Shown here: piece after piece, positions 35,624-43,915 of the stretch
Numbering within the stretch: the stretch's first letter is position 1
Layout of the letters: the number at the start of each line of letters is the position of its first letter
Assembly (NCBI RefSeq): GCF_000733845.1
Contig: NZ_JPOI01000001.1
Coordinates: forward strand, 248,001 to 312,000
Reading direction: 5' to 3'
Source of the DNA: Geobacillus vulcani PSS1
GTDB lineage: Bacteria > Bacillota > Bacilli > Bacillales > Anoxybacillaceae
DNA: 64,000 nt
Notes under the pieces: model-generated
The model's database searches: none
Told to the model about the DNA's origin: nothing
What the model saw: the letters and a program-made list of their open reading frames with translations, nothing else
Program-made: the position numbers and the translations under genes

Positions 35624-35937
35624 ATCACTTCCTTCGCGACAATCGTCATCGTGACATTACGCTCATCGTCATTGATGACAGAGAGAATTTCAAACATCCG
35701 ACCCTTGTATTTGATGCGCATGTCTGGATTGATACCTGTTGCATACCTAATGACGAAACGAATTGTATTTTCGTTTTGGGTTGTGGCGGCCTGGTAATAT
35801 TCACGCCCTTGAAGCGTCTTTATCATTGCCCAGACAGTTTTTACGTCAGTCCAATCTTGTACAGGAAAACCATTTTCGTTCGTGGTTTCGCTAAAAGATT
35901 GAAAGGTAATACGGTGACGGAATAAGCCTGGATTCAT
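35620..35937 (-). CDS. Head closure protein (SPP1 gp16-like)
   Basis: 105 residues: FRHRITFQSFSETTNENGFP, GREYYQAATTQNENTIRFVI and IKYKGRMFEILSVIN match the phage head-tail adaptor family that plugs the portal channel after packaging. Confidence 0.85.
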   Translation of the reverse strand: MNPGLFRHRITFQSFSETTNENGFPVQDWTDVKTVWAMIKTLQGREYYQAATTQNENTIRFVIRYATGINPDMRIKYKGRMFEILSVINDDERNVTMTIVAKEVM

Positions 35938-36212
35938 GATGTGTCACCGCCATATGTCAACTGCATGAGAATACTATTGATGATGGGGCGTATTTGGTCG
36001 CTCGCCTTTCCGATCATTTCCCTGTTTTCGTACCAGTCAGAGATGAGCGTCATGCAGAACAGCTTAGCCAGATGATTATTTTCGTCATACTCAACGCCTG
36101 TCGCGTTTTTAAGATACGTTTCCGCCGCTTTAATCAACGTTGTCAATAGCGTGTCATCCTCGCTGAAATCAATCCGCAACCAATTTTTTACCTCGTCTAA
36201 AGAAACGATCAT
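35934..36212 (-). CDS. Head-tail connector protein (gp6-like)
   Basis: 92 residues beginning MIVSLDEVKNWLRIDFSEDD, the typical start of the HK97 gp6/SPP1 gp15-like connector that binds beneath the portal. It overlaps the small upstream gene by 4 bases. Confidence 0.85.
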   Translation of the reverse strand: MIVSLDEVKNWLRIDFSEDDTLLTTLIKAAETYLKNATGVEYDENNHLAKLFCMTLISDWYENREMIGKASDQIRPIINSILMQLTYGGDTS

Positions 36213-36364
36213 TCTTTCACCTTCGTTTCTTTAGACTTTTTCACTTCCTCCGCGTATCCGAATCGAATGAGTTTTTGGGCAAGTTCTTTCGGTAAATCTG
36301 CTGTTTCCCCGGTTTTTAAGTCGTATCCTACTCCGATACAATCAATTAACACTTTGACTTTCAT
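36209..36364 (-). CDS. Small head-region protein
   Basis: 51 residues: MKVKVLIDCIGVGYDLKTGE, then LPKELAQKLIRFGYAEEV and a basic tail. The pattern of a short beta hairpin plus a helix ending in a GYAE-like motif recurs in small proteins between capsid and connector genes of siphoviruses. RBS GAGGTGATGGC-like upstream; stop overlaps the connector start (ATGA). Confidence 0.7.
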   Translation of the reverse strand: MKVKVLIDCIGVGYDLKTGETADLPKELAQKLIRFGYAEEVKKSKETKVKE

Positions 36365-36406
36365 GCCATCACCTCTTTAACAAACAAGAGGGCGTAAACC
36401 CACTTG

Positions 36407-37510
36407 TTATGCCAACGTAACTTCGCCGTACACGAATGCCTCGTCATCGCGCAATTTAACTTCTTCGCGTTCAATCGCACGCCATAAAGTAACGTCAGTT
36501 TGGAAGGCATCCATCGCAACATCGGACGACATAATTTCTGTTGTTTGACGATCAAACATTACGACACCTTCTTGAAGGTCGCCAATGATAATCGGCGCTT
36601 TACCGTTCGTCGTGTCGCTCGGCAGAACTTTATTCGATACCATTACGACCGGAACGCCAAATAGTTGTTTGCCTGTCGGTGAGGAAACCGATGGTTGCAA
36701 CAGGTAATTTCCGTTGGCGTCTTTTTGAGTATCCAGCCAGTTGAAACCATCTTGGTTTGTGATGACACTCGATGTATATCGAAAGACAGGATCCAATTGA
36801 ACGTTTAAAACTGCTTTAATATCATCTACATTTGCGATCGCTGTTTTCGCTTTACTACCTAACACGGAAAGGATGAGTTTGTTCCGAGTGACGCGGGATT
36901 CATCGCCAATCCAACGAATTAGAGTGTTTACGATTGCTTCCGTGCTATCTTTCAATAGCTCATTAGTAACACGGAAGAAACCGGCGTACTTTTTCACTTG
37001 ATACTGCAAAACAGTGAATTGCGGCGTTGCCTTCTCTGGAATTTCTCCGTTTTCTGGTATCTCAACAAACCCGGTTTGTTGTGAACGCTTTTTGAAAACG
37101 CGAGAACCGCTCAATGTCGTCACTGGTTCAACCAAAATCAAGTTTTGTAAAGCGTCTTTGCTTTCACGCAATTCATTGATTTTCGTTTGAATGTCCTGCG
37201 GCACCGTGTAGCCACCATCTTGCCCGCTACCTTCACTCATGGCGTTGCGGAATTTCGTACGGATGTGGTTGACGAATGCTTCAACCTCGTTTTCTTTTAC
37301 TTGTACAGTCGGTTTTAATGGTTCTTTATTCTCGACTTTCTCTTTTTCTTGCTCATACAAGTCTTTCGCAATATCAAACTTTTCTTGCAGTGCGACAATT
37401 TCCTCTTTCAGCTTTTTGGCTTCCTCAATTTTATTTTCAGCTAACAATTTGCGGGCTTCTTCCTTCTTGTTGTTAATCTGTTCTAATAGTTCGCGTAATT
37501 CTTTCGGCAT
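36407..37510 (-). CDS. Major capsid protein (HK97 fold)
   Basis: 367 residues. The N-terminal 90 residues are a charged coiled-coil delta/scaffold segment (LRELLEQINNKKEEARKLL) expected to be cut off by the protease encoded upstream. The rest is the HK97 capsid fold (GGYTVPQDIQTKINELRESK, VTNELLKDSTEAIVNTLIRW, FGVPVVMVSNKVLP). It is the most abundant virion protein. Confidence 0.92.
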   Translation of the reverse strand: MPKELRELLEQINNKKEEARKLLAENKIEEAKKLKEEIVALQEKFDIAKDLYEQEKEKVENKEPLKPTVQVKENEVEAFVNHIRTKFRNAMSEGSGQDGGYTVPQDIQTKINELRESKDALQNLILVEPVTTLSGSRVFKKRSQQTGFVEIPENGEIPEKATPQFTVLQYQVKKYAGFFRVTNELLKDSTEAIVNTLIRWIGDESRVTRNKLILSVLGSKAKTAIANVDDIKAVLNVQLDPVFRYTSSVITNQDGFNWLDTQKDANGNYLLQPSVSSPTGKQLFGVPVVMVSNKVLPSDTTNGKAPIIIGDLQEGVVMFDRQTTEIMSSDVAMDAFQTDVTLWRAIEREEVKLRDDEAFVYGEVTLA

Positions 37511-37552
37511 GTTTGTTTCCTCCTTTTTTGTTTTTGTGCAATAAAAAAGGAA

Positions 37553-38281
37553 CTAGATTAAATCCAGCTCCAAAAGTAAACGTTCTTTTTCGTCTTGTTG
37601 CTGTTGTTTGCTGACAATTTTCATGATGTCCTGCATAGACCGATTTGCGCTGTTGACAATCGCCAGCCGGCTAAACGCCGCGACATCCGTCACCTCTGGC
37701 TTCCCGTCTTGGTATAGGATGCCGTCAGCGAATCCTTCTTTCACGGCGACGTTGGCACTCATCCATGTTTCGTCGTCCATCATTTGCGAAATTTTGTTCC
37801 GTGAACGGCCTGTTTTTAGTGCATAGGCATTCACGATGGATTCTTTAATGGTGTCCAAGATGTCCGCGACTTTCCGCAAATCATGCATATTCCCGTAGGC
37901 AGCTGTTAAAGGGTTGTGAATCATCATCACCGCCATCGGGCTCATCAGCACCTCATCGCCAGCCATCGCGATGACAGACGCCGCACTCATCGCCTTGCTG
38001 TCAATCTTGACAGTGATCTTACCATTGTGCTCCTTCAATGCGTTGTAAATGCCAGCCGCCGCAAAAACACTACCACCGTAGCTGTCAATCCATACGGTGA
38101 TGTCTTTGCCTTTATATTGGCTTAATTCCTCTTTAAATGCGTTCGGTGATGTCGATGGCATCCCGAACCATTCATATAACCACGCTTCGTCATCGTCTAC
38201 AATGTCACCTTCAATGCGAAGCTCCACGCTCTCTGGTTCGGTTTCAGTCGCTTGGTTGACGATGAATTTCCAGAACGGCAT
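37553..38281 (-). CDS. Head maturation protease (ClpP-like)
   Basis: 242 residues of the Clp-family prohead protease: IDSYGGSVFAAAGIYNALKE, the catalytic-serine region MSAASVIAMAGDEVLM, and MIHNPLTAAYGN with the catalytic His. It removes the capsid delta domain during head maturation. It starts within one base of the portal stop. Confidence 0.88.
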   Translation of the reverse strand: MPFWKFIVNQATETEPESVELRIEGDIVDDDEAWLYEWFGMPSTSPNAFKEELSQYKGKDITVWIDSYGGSVFAAAGIYNALKEHNGKITVKIDSKAMSAASVIAMAGDEVLMSPMAVMMIHNPLTAAYGNMHDLRKVADILDTIKESIVNAYALKTGRSRNKISQMMDDETWMSANVAVKEGFADGILYQDGKPEVTDVAAFSRLAIVNSANRSMQDIMKIVSKQQQQDEKERLLLELDLI

Positions 38282-39516
38282 CAGCCCTCACCTCCTTTCC
38301 CATAGTTGGCGCCAAGCATACTCAACGGAATATAGTTCCCGTTGGCCATCAAGTTATTGCCGTAGTCATCAGCAGGCATGTCCAAGTAGTCGCGCGCTTC
38401 GTTAGGCGTCATGATGCCGTTCTGCACCGCGATCGACAAACTGTCCATCTGCGTCTTAATATCTGCCCGTAGGATGACGTTGACATTGAACTTGAAATAA
38501 TGCCCCTGGCTGATAAGATCATTAGAAAGAATTTTATAGGTGATTTCTTCCTCGTACTGTTTCAGCACATAGAGAAGCGTATCAACATAAAAAGCCAAGT
38601 TCTGCGCTTCTGCCGACGCATAACTTGACTTTGTGTAATCGTTAATCTGATTCGGTTTGATTCCAAACGCCGCTGCAATCTGCAACGCTGTGTATTTTTT
38701 TAGTTCGAAGAATTGGCTGTCGGTCAGCTTAATATCTAGTGGCACCAACTTCATTCCCAATGGTACGGGGATAATCTTCCCTGCATTCTGAGAACCGCTT
38801 GCAAACTGCTCAAAGCCTTTCACAAGGCGGTCTCGCGCTTCTTGGTTAAGGTCGCCGGTATATTCAAGGACGGCCTTTCCTGTTAGCCCCGTTTTATAGA
38901 GGTTGTTCATGAATTTTTGACTTTCTAGTGCACCGTCAACCGTATGTTTCAGTACATCCCGGACAGACAAGCCAGTGATGCCATCGAATGTAACGGACGT
39001 TTTAAAATGGAGAACTTCGTCGTTTCGGAAAACGTACATTTTACCGTCGTGCGGGTCATTGTACCGATACCATATCGCGTTCTTTTCGCCCAGCAAGCCG
39101 CGATCATCCACCACAATCGTGACGTATTGACTTGGCAAAATCCATAAGGCTTGCAACTGCGGTCCGCTATATTGGCACCACACGTAGGCGTTGCCGTAGT
39201 GATTCCGGTTCATCTCGACGGTTGACCAAAAGACACTGCTTGTCATATACGGGTTCGGGCGCAATTTCAATAAGTTATACAATTCCTCACGGTCGCTTTT
39301 CACAATGCCCCGCTCTGTCTTCTGATACATTTTAAGGGGTAACTTCCCTAAACTCTCGGACAAGATTTTTAAACAAGCGAAATATGTTGCCTCAGACAAT
39401 TGGTTTCTTGGTGTGTCTGGGTCAACACCAAGCCACTGTAATAAGAGCGGATTGGTCATGTCCACCGTCTCATTTCGCGGCCGGAAAAATCGCGTCAGAC
39501 GACTCCACCATCCCAT
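38281..39516 (-). CDS. Portal protein (HK97 family)
   Basis: 411 residues. SEATYFACLKILSESLGKLP, NPYMTSSVFWSTVEMNRNHYG, and LQIAAAFGIKPNQINDYTKS are signature parts of HK97-type portals. It forms the dodecameric gate for DNA packaging and exit. Confidence 0.92.
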   Translation of the reverse strand: MGWWSRLTRFFRPRNETVDMTNPLLLQWLGVDPDTPRNQLSEATYFACLKILSESLGKLPLKMYQKTERGIVKSDREELYNLLKLRPNPYMTSSVFWSTVEMNRNHYGNAYVWCQYSGPQLQALWILPSQYVTIVVDDRGLLGEKNAIWYRYNDPHDGKMYVFRNDEVLHFKTSVTFDGITGLSVRDVLKHTVDGALESQKFMNNLYKTGLTGKAVLEYTGDLNQEARDRLVKGFEQFASGSQNAGKIIPVPLGMKLVPLDIKLTDSQFFELKKYTALQIAAAFGIKPNQINDYTKSSYASAEAQNLAFYVDTLLYVLKQYEEEITYKILSNDLISQGHYFKFNVNVILRADIKTQMDSLSIAVQNGIMTPNEARDYLDMPADDYGNNLMANGNYIPLSMLGANYGKGGEG

Positions 39517-39528
39517 GCCCTCACCTCC

Positions 39529-41232
39529 TTACCATCCCATCATTTTGAGGTATTCTTCTGTCACCTTGTTAATATCAATATCATTCGCCCGCGTCATTGC
39601 CCTGACCATGGCGTTGATAACAGCCGCTAACGGGTCAATGCGGTTAGTCGATTTATCTTTATCCAGCATGATGTTCTCGTTGTGATCTTGTCGCACAACA
39701 GCATTCCCGACTGCCCAATTTAACACCGGGTTGTCATCGTGGACGATTTTACCCGATAACACCAGCTCACGGAAAAACTTCGTCGGTTCGGATAATGTGC
39801 GGATGCCTTGGCGGATTTCCACCATTGTGTAGCCTTCCGCTTCCATTTCTTGCGCGAAGTGCGTGGCGTTGTATGGGTCGTAGCAAATCTCTTTAATATC
39901 CCAAAGTTTTTCCTCTGCCAACCTTTGAATATAGGTTTGGATATAATGATAATCCACTACCGCACCCGGTGTGACGGTGATCCATCCCTGTTTCACCCAC
40001 AAGTCATAAGGAACTTTATCCGTCCGACGCTTCTCGGCAAGCGTGTCCTCTGGAATAAAACTATGAGACCAAACATAAAAACGGCCTTCCCCTAATGGGA
40101 TAACACCGCTGATGCTTGTCAAGTCGATCTTTTTAGACAAGTCCACGCCGATATAACATTCTCGGACATCTAGATCAATCTTTTCCTTGACCGCACATGC
40201 CCGCCATTTATCCAAAGGCAAGTAGCCGTTGTCTTTTTGATCTACCCATATATTCATGTTCTTCGTCAAAAAACTCCGCATTTTTTCAGGCACATCTAAA
40301 GCTGTTTGCAGTTCGCTTCGCAGAAAATTCATACCTTCCTCATACATCGCCACAATCGGGTTGGCTTTAATCCAATTCCGTTCGTCTTTTATGTCGTCGT
40401 CCTTGTCCAATTCACAAATCATCACGAAGTATTCCTCATTCTCGATAGAGGAGTTGGGATCAATCACCTTTGACACATATTGGTATTCCGTATAACAAGG
40501 CGACACTAAATTAAATCCCGCCGTCGTGATGATCACGATCAGCGGATTTTTTCGGGCAACCATGCCGGAGACAAGGACGTCATAAATCTCGCTTGTCTCA
40601 TGCGTGTGGTATTCGTCGATCACCGCAAGGCTTGGGTTTTTACCATCCCCTGTCTTCCGCGCTTCCTTCGATAACGGCTGAATGATACTGCCGCTTTTCT
40701 TGTGACGAATACGGCCGTAGGAATCGGTGTACTTGCCGTTTAACAGCGAACATGACTGAATTTGTGACAGCACCTCGTTGTATACGATGCCGGACTGTTC
40801 CCGCCCCCATCCAGCAATATAAACTTCGGACTGCTCTGGTGACAAGAAGCATTCGTAACTGGCGATTAACGCGAGAAGTTGAGATTTTGCATTTTTCCTG
40901 GCAAGCTGGATGTATGCTTTTCGAAACCGGCGCAGGTGATTTTCTTTTCGCTTCCAACAAAAGATGTTGCCGACGATAAACAATTGAAAATCGGTCAACT
41001 CAATCGGCTGGCCGGCTAATATGCCTTTGGTGTGTTTAAACATCCGTGCCCAGCGATAAAAGCGATACAATTCCTCACCGTCGAAGTAGTAAAGGAAATC
41101 GTCGTCTACGATTTGCTCAATGTCGTTTAAGAACCGCTCACAAGCCCACTTATGCTTTTGACATGCTGTGATACGGCCATCCACAACATCTTGAGCATAA
41201 TAAACAACCCGCTTTAAAAGCTCATCTACCAT
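39529..41232 (-). CDS. terL: Terminase large subunit
   Basis: 567 residues. The ATPase part includes the Walker A-like RKNAKSQLLALIASYE and Walker B-like LAVIDEYHTHE segments. The nuclease part includes IGVDLSKKIDLTS and a C-terminal acidic residue near DPLAAVINAM. It is of the cos-type HK97/phi-like TerL group, consistent with the HNH gene next to TerS. It drives DNA into the prohead and cuts cos ends. Confidence 0.92.
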   Translation of the reverse strand: MVDELLKRVVYYAQDVVDGRITACQKHKWACERFLNDIEQIVDDDFLYYFDGEELYRFYRWARMFKHTKGILAGQPIELTDFQLFIVGNIFCWKRKENHLRRFRKAYIQLARKNAKSQLLALIASYECFLSPEQSEVYIAGWGREQSGIVYNEVLSQIQSCSLLNGKYTDSYGRIRHKKSGSIIQPLSKEARKTGDGKNPSLAVIDEYHTHETSEIYDVLVSGMVARKNPLIVIITTAGFNLVSPCYTEYQYVSKVIDPNSSIENEEYFVMICELDKDDDIKDERNWIKANPIVAMYEEGMNFLRSELQTALDVPEKMRSFLTKNMNIWVDQKDNGYLPLDKWRACAVKEKIDLDVRECYIGVDLSKKIDLTSISGVIPLGEGRFYVWSHSFIPEDTLAEKRRTDKVPYDLWVKQGWITVTPGAVVDYHYIQTYIQRLAEEKLWDIKEICYDPYNATHFAQEMEAEGYTMVEIRQGIRTLSEPTKFFRELVLSGKIVHDDNPVLNWAVGNAVVRQDHNENIMLDKDKSTNRIDPLAAVINAMVRAMTRANDIDINKVTEEYLKMMGW

Positions 41233-41246
41233 TTAACATCACCTCA

Positions 41247-41750
41247 TTACAGTGCGTCGCCAAAGAGTTGTTCCTCCTCGCTCTTTTGCTGATGTTCTTC
41301 TGATTTTGGAATCGCCAGCTTTGCCCGCGCAGCCGGAGATAACCCAAATTCAGATGCGATCGAACGCATTTGCTCATACAATTGTTTTTTCTTTGTGAGC
41401 AATGGATGAGGTACCTTGTTTGTTTCTGCAGCCTTGTTTGTATATTCCACCATCAGCCCTTCTTCTTGGATGATTTGTGTACACTTAACATAGTCCGAGT
41501 ATGCGTCACAGTATGCCGCTAACGCGTTTACATCAACATTCGTAAGCAAATCCAATTCCATTAACTCTTTTGCAATGCGCTTGAACTCTTTTTTGGCTAC
41601 ATCATCAAGCCAGGAGGGTGGTTTGATTTTATCCTTTTTCGGTTTCAGCCGCTTCTCCGTTTCTAGTCGTTGTTCAATTTCCTTTTTTGTCAGACGGTTT
41701 TTGTTTCCTTCGAGCAAATGCAAGTGGATCGGCTTTGCGTTTCGTCCCAT
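41247..41750 (-). CDS. terS: Terminase small subunit (P27 family)
   Basis: 167 residues: MGRNAKPIHLHLLEGNKNRL and PSWLDDVAKKEFKRIAKELM are the P27-type opening, and SEFGLSPAARAKLAIPK is the typical end. It recognises the cos region and starts packaging. Confidence 0.9.
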   Translation of the reverse strand: MGRNAKPIHLHLLEGNKNRLTKKEIEQRLETEKRLKPKKDKIKPPSWLDDVAKKEFKRIAKELMELDLLTNVDVNALAAYCDAYSDYVKCTQIIQEEGLMVEYTNKAAETNKVPHPLLTKKKQLYEQMRSIASEFGLSPAARAKLAIPKSEEHQQKSEEEQLFGDAL

Positions 41751-41800
41751 TTTCCTTCACCTCCCATTTATCCCCATTTACGAGAAAAAACGAATTTTGT

Positions 41801-41837
41801 GCACGCCGAGGGGCCCGCGCGGTCCATAGCCGCCCGG
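41801..41837. other. Candidate cos region
   Basis: A GC-rich island (GCCGAGGGGCCCGCGCGG and CCGCCCGG nearby) stands in an AT-rich 87-base gap between the HNH gene and terS. In cos-type Gram-positive siphoviruses the GC-rich single-stranded ends map exactly here. The cut site cannot be placed from sequence. Confidence 0.45.
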
Positions 41838-42245
41838 CTAAAAATTTTTGACCCGCCCCTCCCCATATCGTTGCTTGTCTTCGGCTGTTTTCTTGTTGTG
41901 ACAAGCATTACATAACGACTGTAGGTTCCCCAATGATAGTCGTAGTGACCAATCAACTCTAATAGGAATAACGTGGTCAACAACCTCAGCTGACGTAATG
42001 CGATTATTCCGTAAGCAATGCTGACACAGATAATTGTCACGAACCAACGCTACCTGTCGTACTCGCTGCCACTCTTTACTGTGGTAAAACTCACGAGCCT
42101 TCTGATCGCGGAGATGTTCGTCATAGTAACGATGGCGATGGGATTTGTCTTGCTGTTCTTTATGCTGGTGATCTTGGCAGTATCGACCTTGTGTGAGGTT
42201 TGGGCAGCTAGGAACGGCGCACGGTTTCAATGGCTTAGCTGGCAT
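41838..42245 (-). CDS. HNH endonuclease (packaging-associated)
   Basis: 135 residues. Zinc cysteines CQHC and CNAC frame the HNH core: VVDHVIPIRVDWSLRL and NLQSLCNACHNKKT. The N-terminal CAVPSCPNL...GRYCQDH adds another zinc knuckle. HNH proteins next to terminase genes are needed for cos cleavage in HK97-like phages. RBS AAGGAG. Confidence 0.9.
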   Translation of the reverse strand: MPAKPLKPCAVPSCPNLTQGRYCQDHQHKEQQDKSHRHRYYDEHLRDQKAREFYHSKEWQRVRQVALVRDNYLCQHCLRNNRITSAEVVDHVIPIRVDWSLRLSLGNLQSLCNACHNKKTAEDKQRYGEGRVKNF

Positions 42246-42264
42246 ATTGTCACTACTCCTTGTC

Positions 42265-42414
42265 TTAAAAGAAGTGCTTCAGCTTTTCATACAACTCATT
42301 TGGCTCTCCTGAAACAATAAACGCCAGCTTTCCATCCACACAAAAGCCAACAACCATGCAGCCATCTGTCTCAGCGATAACGTGCCAGATTATATTCACC
42401 TTTAAATCCGGCAT
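42265..42414 (-). CDS. Small phage protein of unknown function
   Basis: 49 residues, MPDLKVNIIWHVIAETDGCM, then VVGFCVDGKLAFIVSGEP and a helical end. RBS GGAGGG 6 bases before the ATG. It lies directly before the HNH gene. A compact alpha-beta fold is likely; no family recognised. Confidence 0.6.
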   Translation of the reverse strand: MPDLKVNIIWHVIAETDGCMVVGFCVDGKLAFIVSGEPNELYEKLKHFF

Positions 42415-42430
42415 GGTTTTCCCTCCAAAT

Positions 42431-42454
42431 AAAAAAGCGCCCAAAAAGGCGCTT
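42431..42454 (-). terminator. Terminator of the NYN gene
   Basis: AAGCGCC and GGCGCTT pair around a T-rich loop, followed on the minus strand by TTTTATTT, overlapping the NYN stop codon. Confidence 0.75.
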
Positions 42455-43040
42455 AATTAATTTTGCTAAAATCGATATTTTCATCAGCTCTTCGTTTCTC
42501 TTTTATAAAAGTTACATTGTAATAAAAGTCTTCAAGCGGAATAAATAAACCATTGTTTTGAGCAAATTCCTTTAGATCTCTATGTGTTCCGTGCTTCCAG
42601 GATATTACTTCCACATTAAACCCCATATTCTTTATTAGTTCCAAATCATTTAAAAACCCTTTACCCAACTTCTTTCCGGCTCCATCGCCTGTCAATACAA
42701 CAAATGTGTGATCATGTCCATTGTTTTTTACAGCTTCTCTAAACATTGAAACTTGAAGTGTTTGGTCAACTCCCACTTCTTTATTTGAAGCTGAGCGTTC
42801 AAGTAACTCTAACGTAACGCCTAATCGTCGAACGTGACCCCATAAGTTAGAATTTGGAGGAATACTTCCTACAACATAAGCACTGCCAATCGGACGATTC
42901 CTGTGCGCCAATAAAAATAAATTTTTAAAATAGATTCTAAATAATTTTTGATCTTCCTCTGGTTCAAACTCCTTCATTACATGGTTGCGACCAACAATAT
43001 GAATATTACTATTATCCCAAAAAATGTGAACCTTGCACAT
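42453..43040 (-). CDS. NYN-domain (PIN-like) RNase candidate
   Basis: 195 residues. VHIFWDNSNIHI supplies the first NYN Asp-Asn motif, KEVGVDQTLQVSMFREAV the second acidic site, and TFVVLTGDGAGKKLGKGFL the third Asp, followed by GFNVEVISW. NYN proteins are metal-dependent RNases. The start at 43040 follows AAGGAGAGG. It lies in the AT-rich accessory block next to the small RNA and the DUF3800 pair; genes on both sides belong to packaging and late control. The role is unknown; phage exclusion or RNA processing is possible. Confidence 0.8.
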   Translation of the reverse strand: MCKVHIFWDNSNIHIVGRNHVMKEFEPEEDQKLFRIYFKNLFLLAHRNRPIGSAYVVGSIPPNSNLWGHVRRLGVTLELLERSASNKEVGVDQTLQVSMFREAVKNNGHDHTFVVLTGDGAGKKLGKGFLNDLELIKNMGFNVEVISWKHGTHRDLKEFAQNNGLFIPLEDFYYNVTFIKEKRRADENIDFSKIN

Positions 43041-43147
43041 AACACCTCTCCTTCCGTCTATCCAATACGACAAAAGGAGAGTTTTTCCTACATCATTCTT
43101 TCGTCAAATCTCGACAACATATATACATGTTTTCACCTCAAATAAAA

Positions 43148-43172
43148 AACGCCACCCGATCGGGTGACGCTG
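43148..43172 (-). terminator. Terminator or attenuator upstream of the NYN gene
   Basis: GCGTCACCC and GGGTGGCG pair around GATC, followed on the minus strand by TTTTTTATTT. An extended -10 promoter (TGATATGAT) lies about 40 bases upstream, so a very short leader RNA may end here before the NYN gene. The 43173-43302 stretch holds this promoter and nothing else I can identify. Confidence 0.6.
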
Positions 43173-43302
43173 ATCCAACATATCTCACGCTATCATCATA
43201 TCATGTCTGACACAAAATAATCTGTCATCTTTCTGCCAAAAGTCTGCCGTTTTTCTGCAAAAAATATAAACACTTAAATCCATTAAAGTTGTTTAAAAGA
43301 AC

Positions 43303-43421
43303 AAAACCCCTTAACACAAGTTGGTTAAGGGGTTTTTGTTATTGTTATGTATGATTGGCCGCTGATTTCCGGGTTCAGCGAGCCGAAACCTTTGCAGGTC
43401 CCACTACTATAAGTAGAGGAC
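43303..43421 (-). ncRNA. Candidate structured small RNA, about 120 nt
   Basis: Transcription from the perfect promoter at 43428-43456 would start near 43421. Hairpin 1 (43421-43398): GUCC pairs with GGAC and CUACU with AGUAG around UAU. Hairpin 2 (43384-43357): GGC pairs with GCC and GCUGA with UCAGC around a 9-nt loop. The third hairpin (43336-43303) is a 13-bp perfect terminator stem followed by U-rich sequence. There is no start codon with a ribosome site, so it is probably non-coding. The DUF3800 gene upstream is notable because conserved RNA motifs have been reported beside DUF3800 genes; whether this is one of them needs a covariance search. Confidence 0.7.
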
Positions 43422-43427
43422 AATTTT

Positions 43428-43456
43428 ATTATATATAATGGATATATAAATGTCAA
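43428..43456 (-). promoter_or_regulatory. Perfect-consensus sigma-A promoter
   Basis: TTGACA at 43456-43451 and TATAAT at 43433-43428 on the minus strand, spaced by exactly 17 bases. It overlaps the stop codon of the PBECR-like gene and points away from it into the small RNA, so the RNA can be made strongly and separately. Confidence 0.85.
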
Positions 43457-43908
43457 TAAACAAAATGAGTTGGCATCCTCCATATTTCTTCTTGTATTAA
43501 CTTGTTTAAATTATCATCTGTATCAACAATAAAGGCAGTAACAAAGAAACATTTATCAAATTTACGATTAAAACGCACTATAACTGCATACCTTTCAGGA
43601 ACTACAATTGACACCCGTCTTGAATGATCTGTTTTTTTCTTTTTGTTGTCGTAGCCTGCATATATCTGAAGAGATGGATCTTGCAAAACCTTTTTTATCC
43701 AATTCATCCTCTTAGCTCTTTCAATGTCAAACTGGCTCTTATCAGCTGAACGACGATCTACACTTTTGAAAAAAGCGTGGGAAAATCTATCCCGATCAAA
43801 ATATACCGGTAGTCCATCATGAGTATAGATTGGATTACTACAATAATTATTAACGTAGTAATCAAAATATTCCTGCTGGGTGCGCAAGTTTAAAAAAGGT
43901 GCATACAT
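43453..43908 (-). CDS. PBECR-like nuclease candidate
   Basis: 151 residues, AT-rich codons. The C-terminal half (RAKRMNWIKKVLQDPSLQIY, RRVSIVVPERYAVIVRFNRK, FFVTAFIVDTDDNLNKL) has the strand-helix-strand pattern of the PBECR group (phage Barnase/EndoU/colicin E5-D/RelE-like nucleases), with candidate active residues in the basic DNKKKKTDHSRR stretch. The N-terminal part is Tyr/Asn-rich. It starts 7 bases after the DUF3800 stop, so the two are co-translated. It could be the effector or toxin of the pair; this is inference. Confidence 0.5.
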   Translation of the reverse strand: MYAPFLNLRTQQEYFDYYVNNYCSNPIYTHDGLPVYFDRDRFSHAFFKSVDRRSADKSQFDIERAKRMNWIKKVLQDPSLQIYAGYDNKKKKTDHSRRVSIVVPERYAVIVRFNRKFDKCFFVTAFIVDTDDNLNKLIQEEIWRMPTHFVY

Positions 43909-43915
43909 TCTAAGT

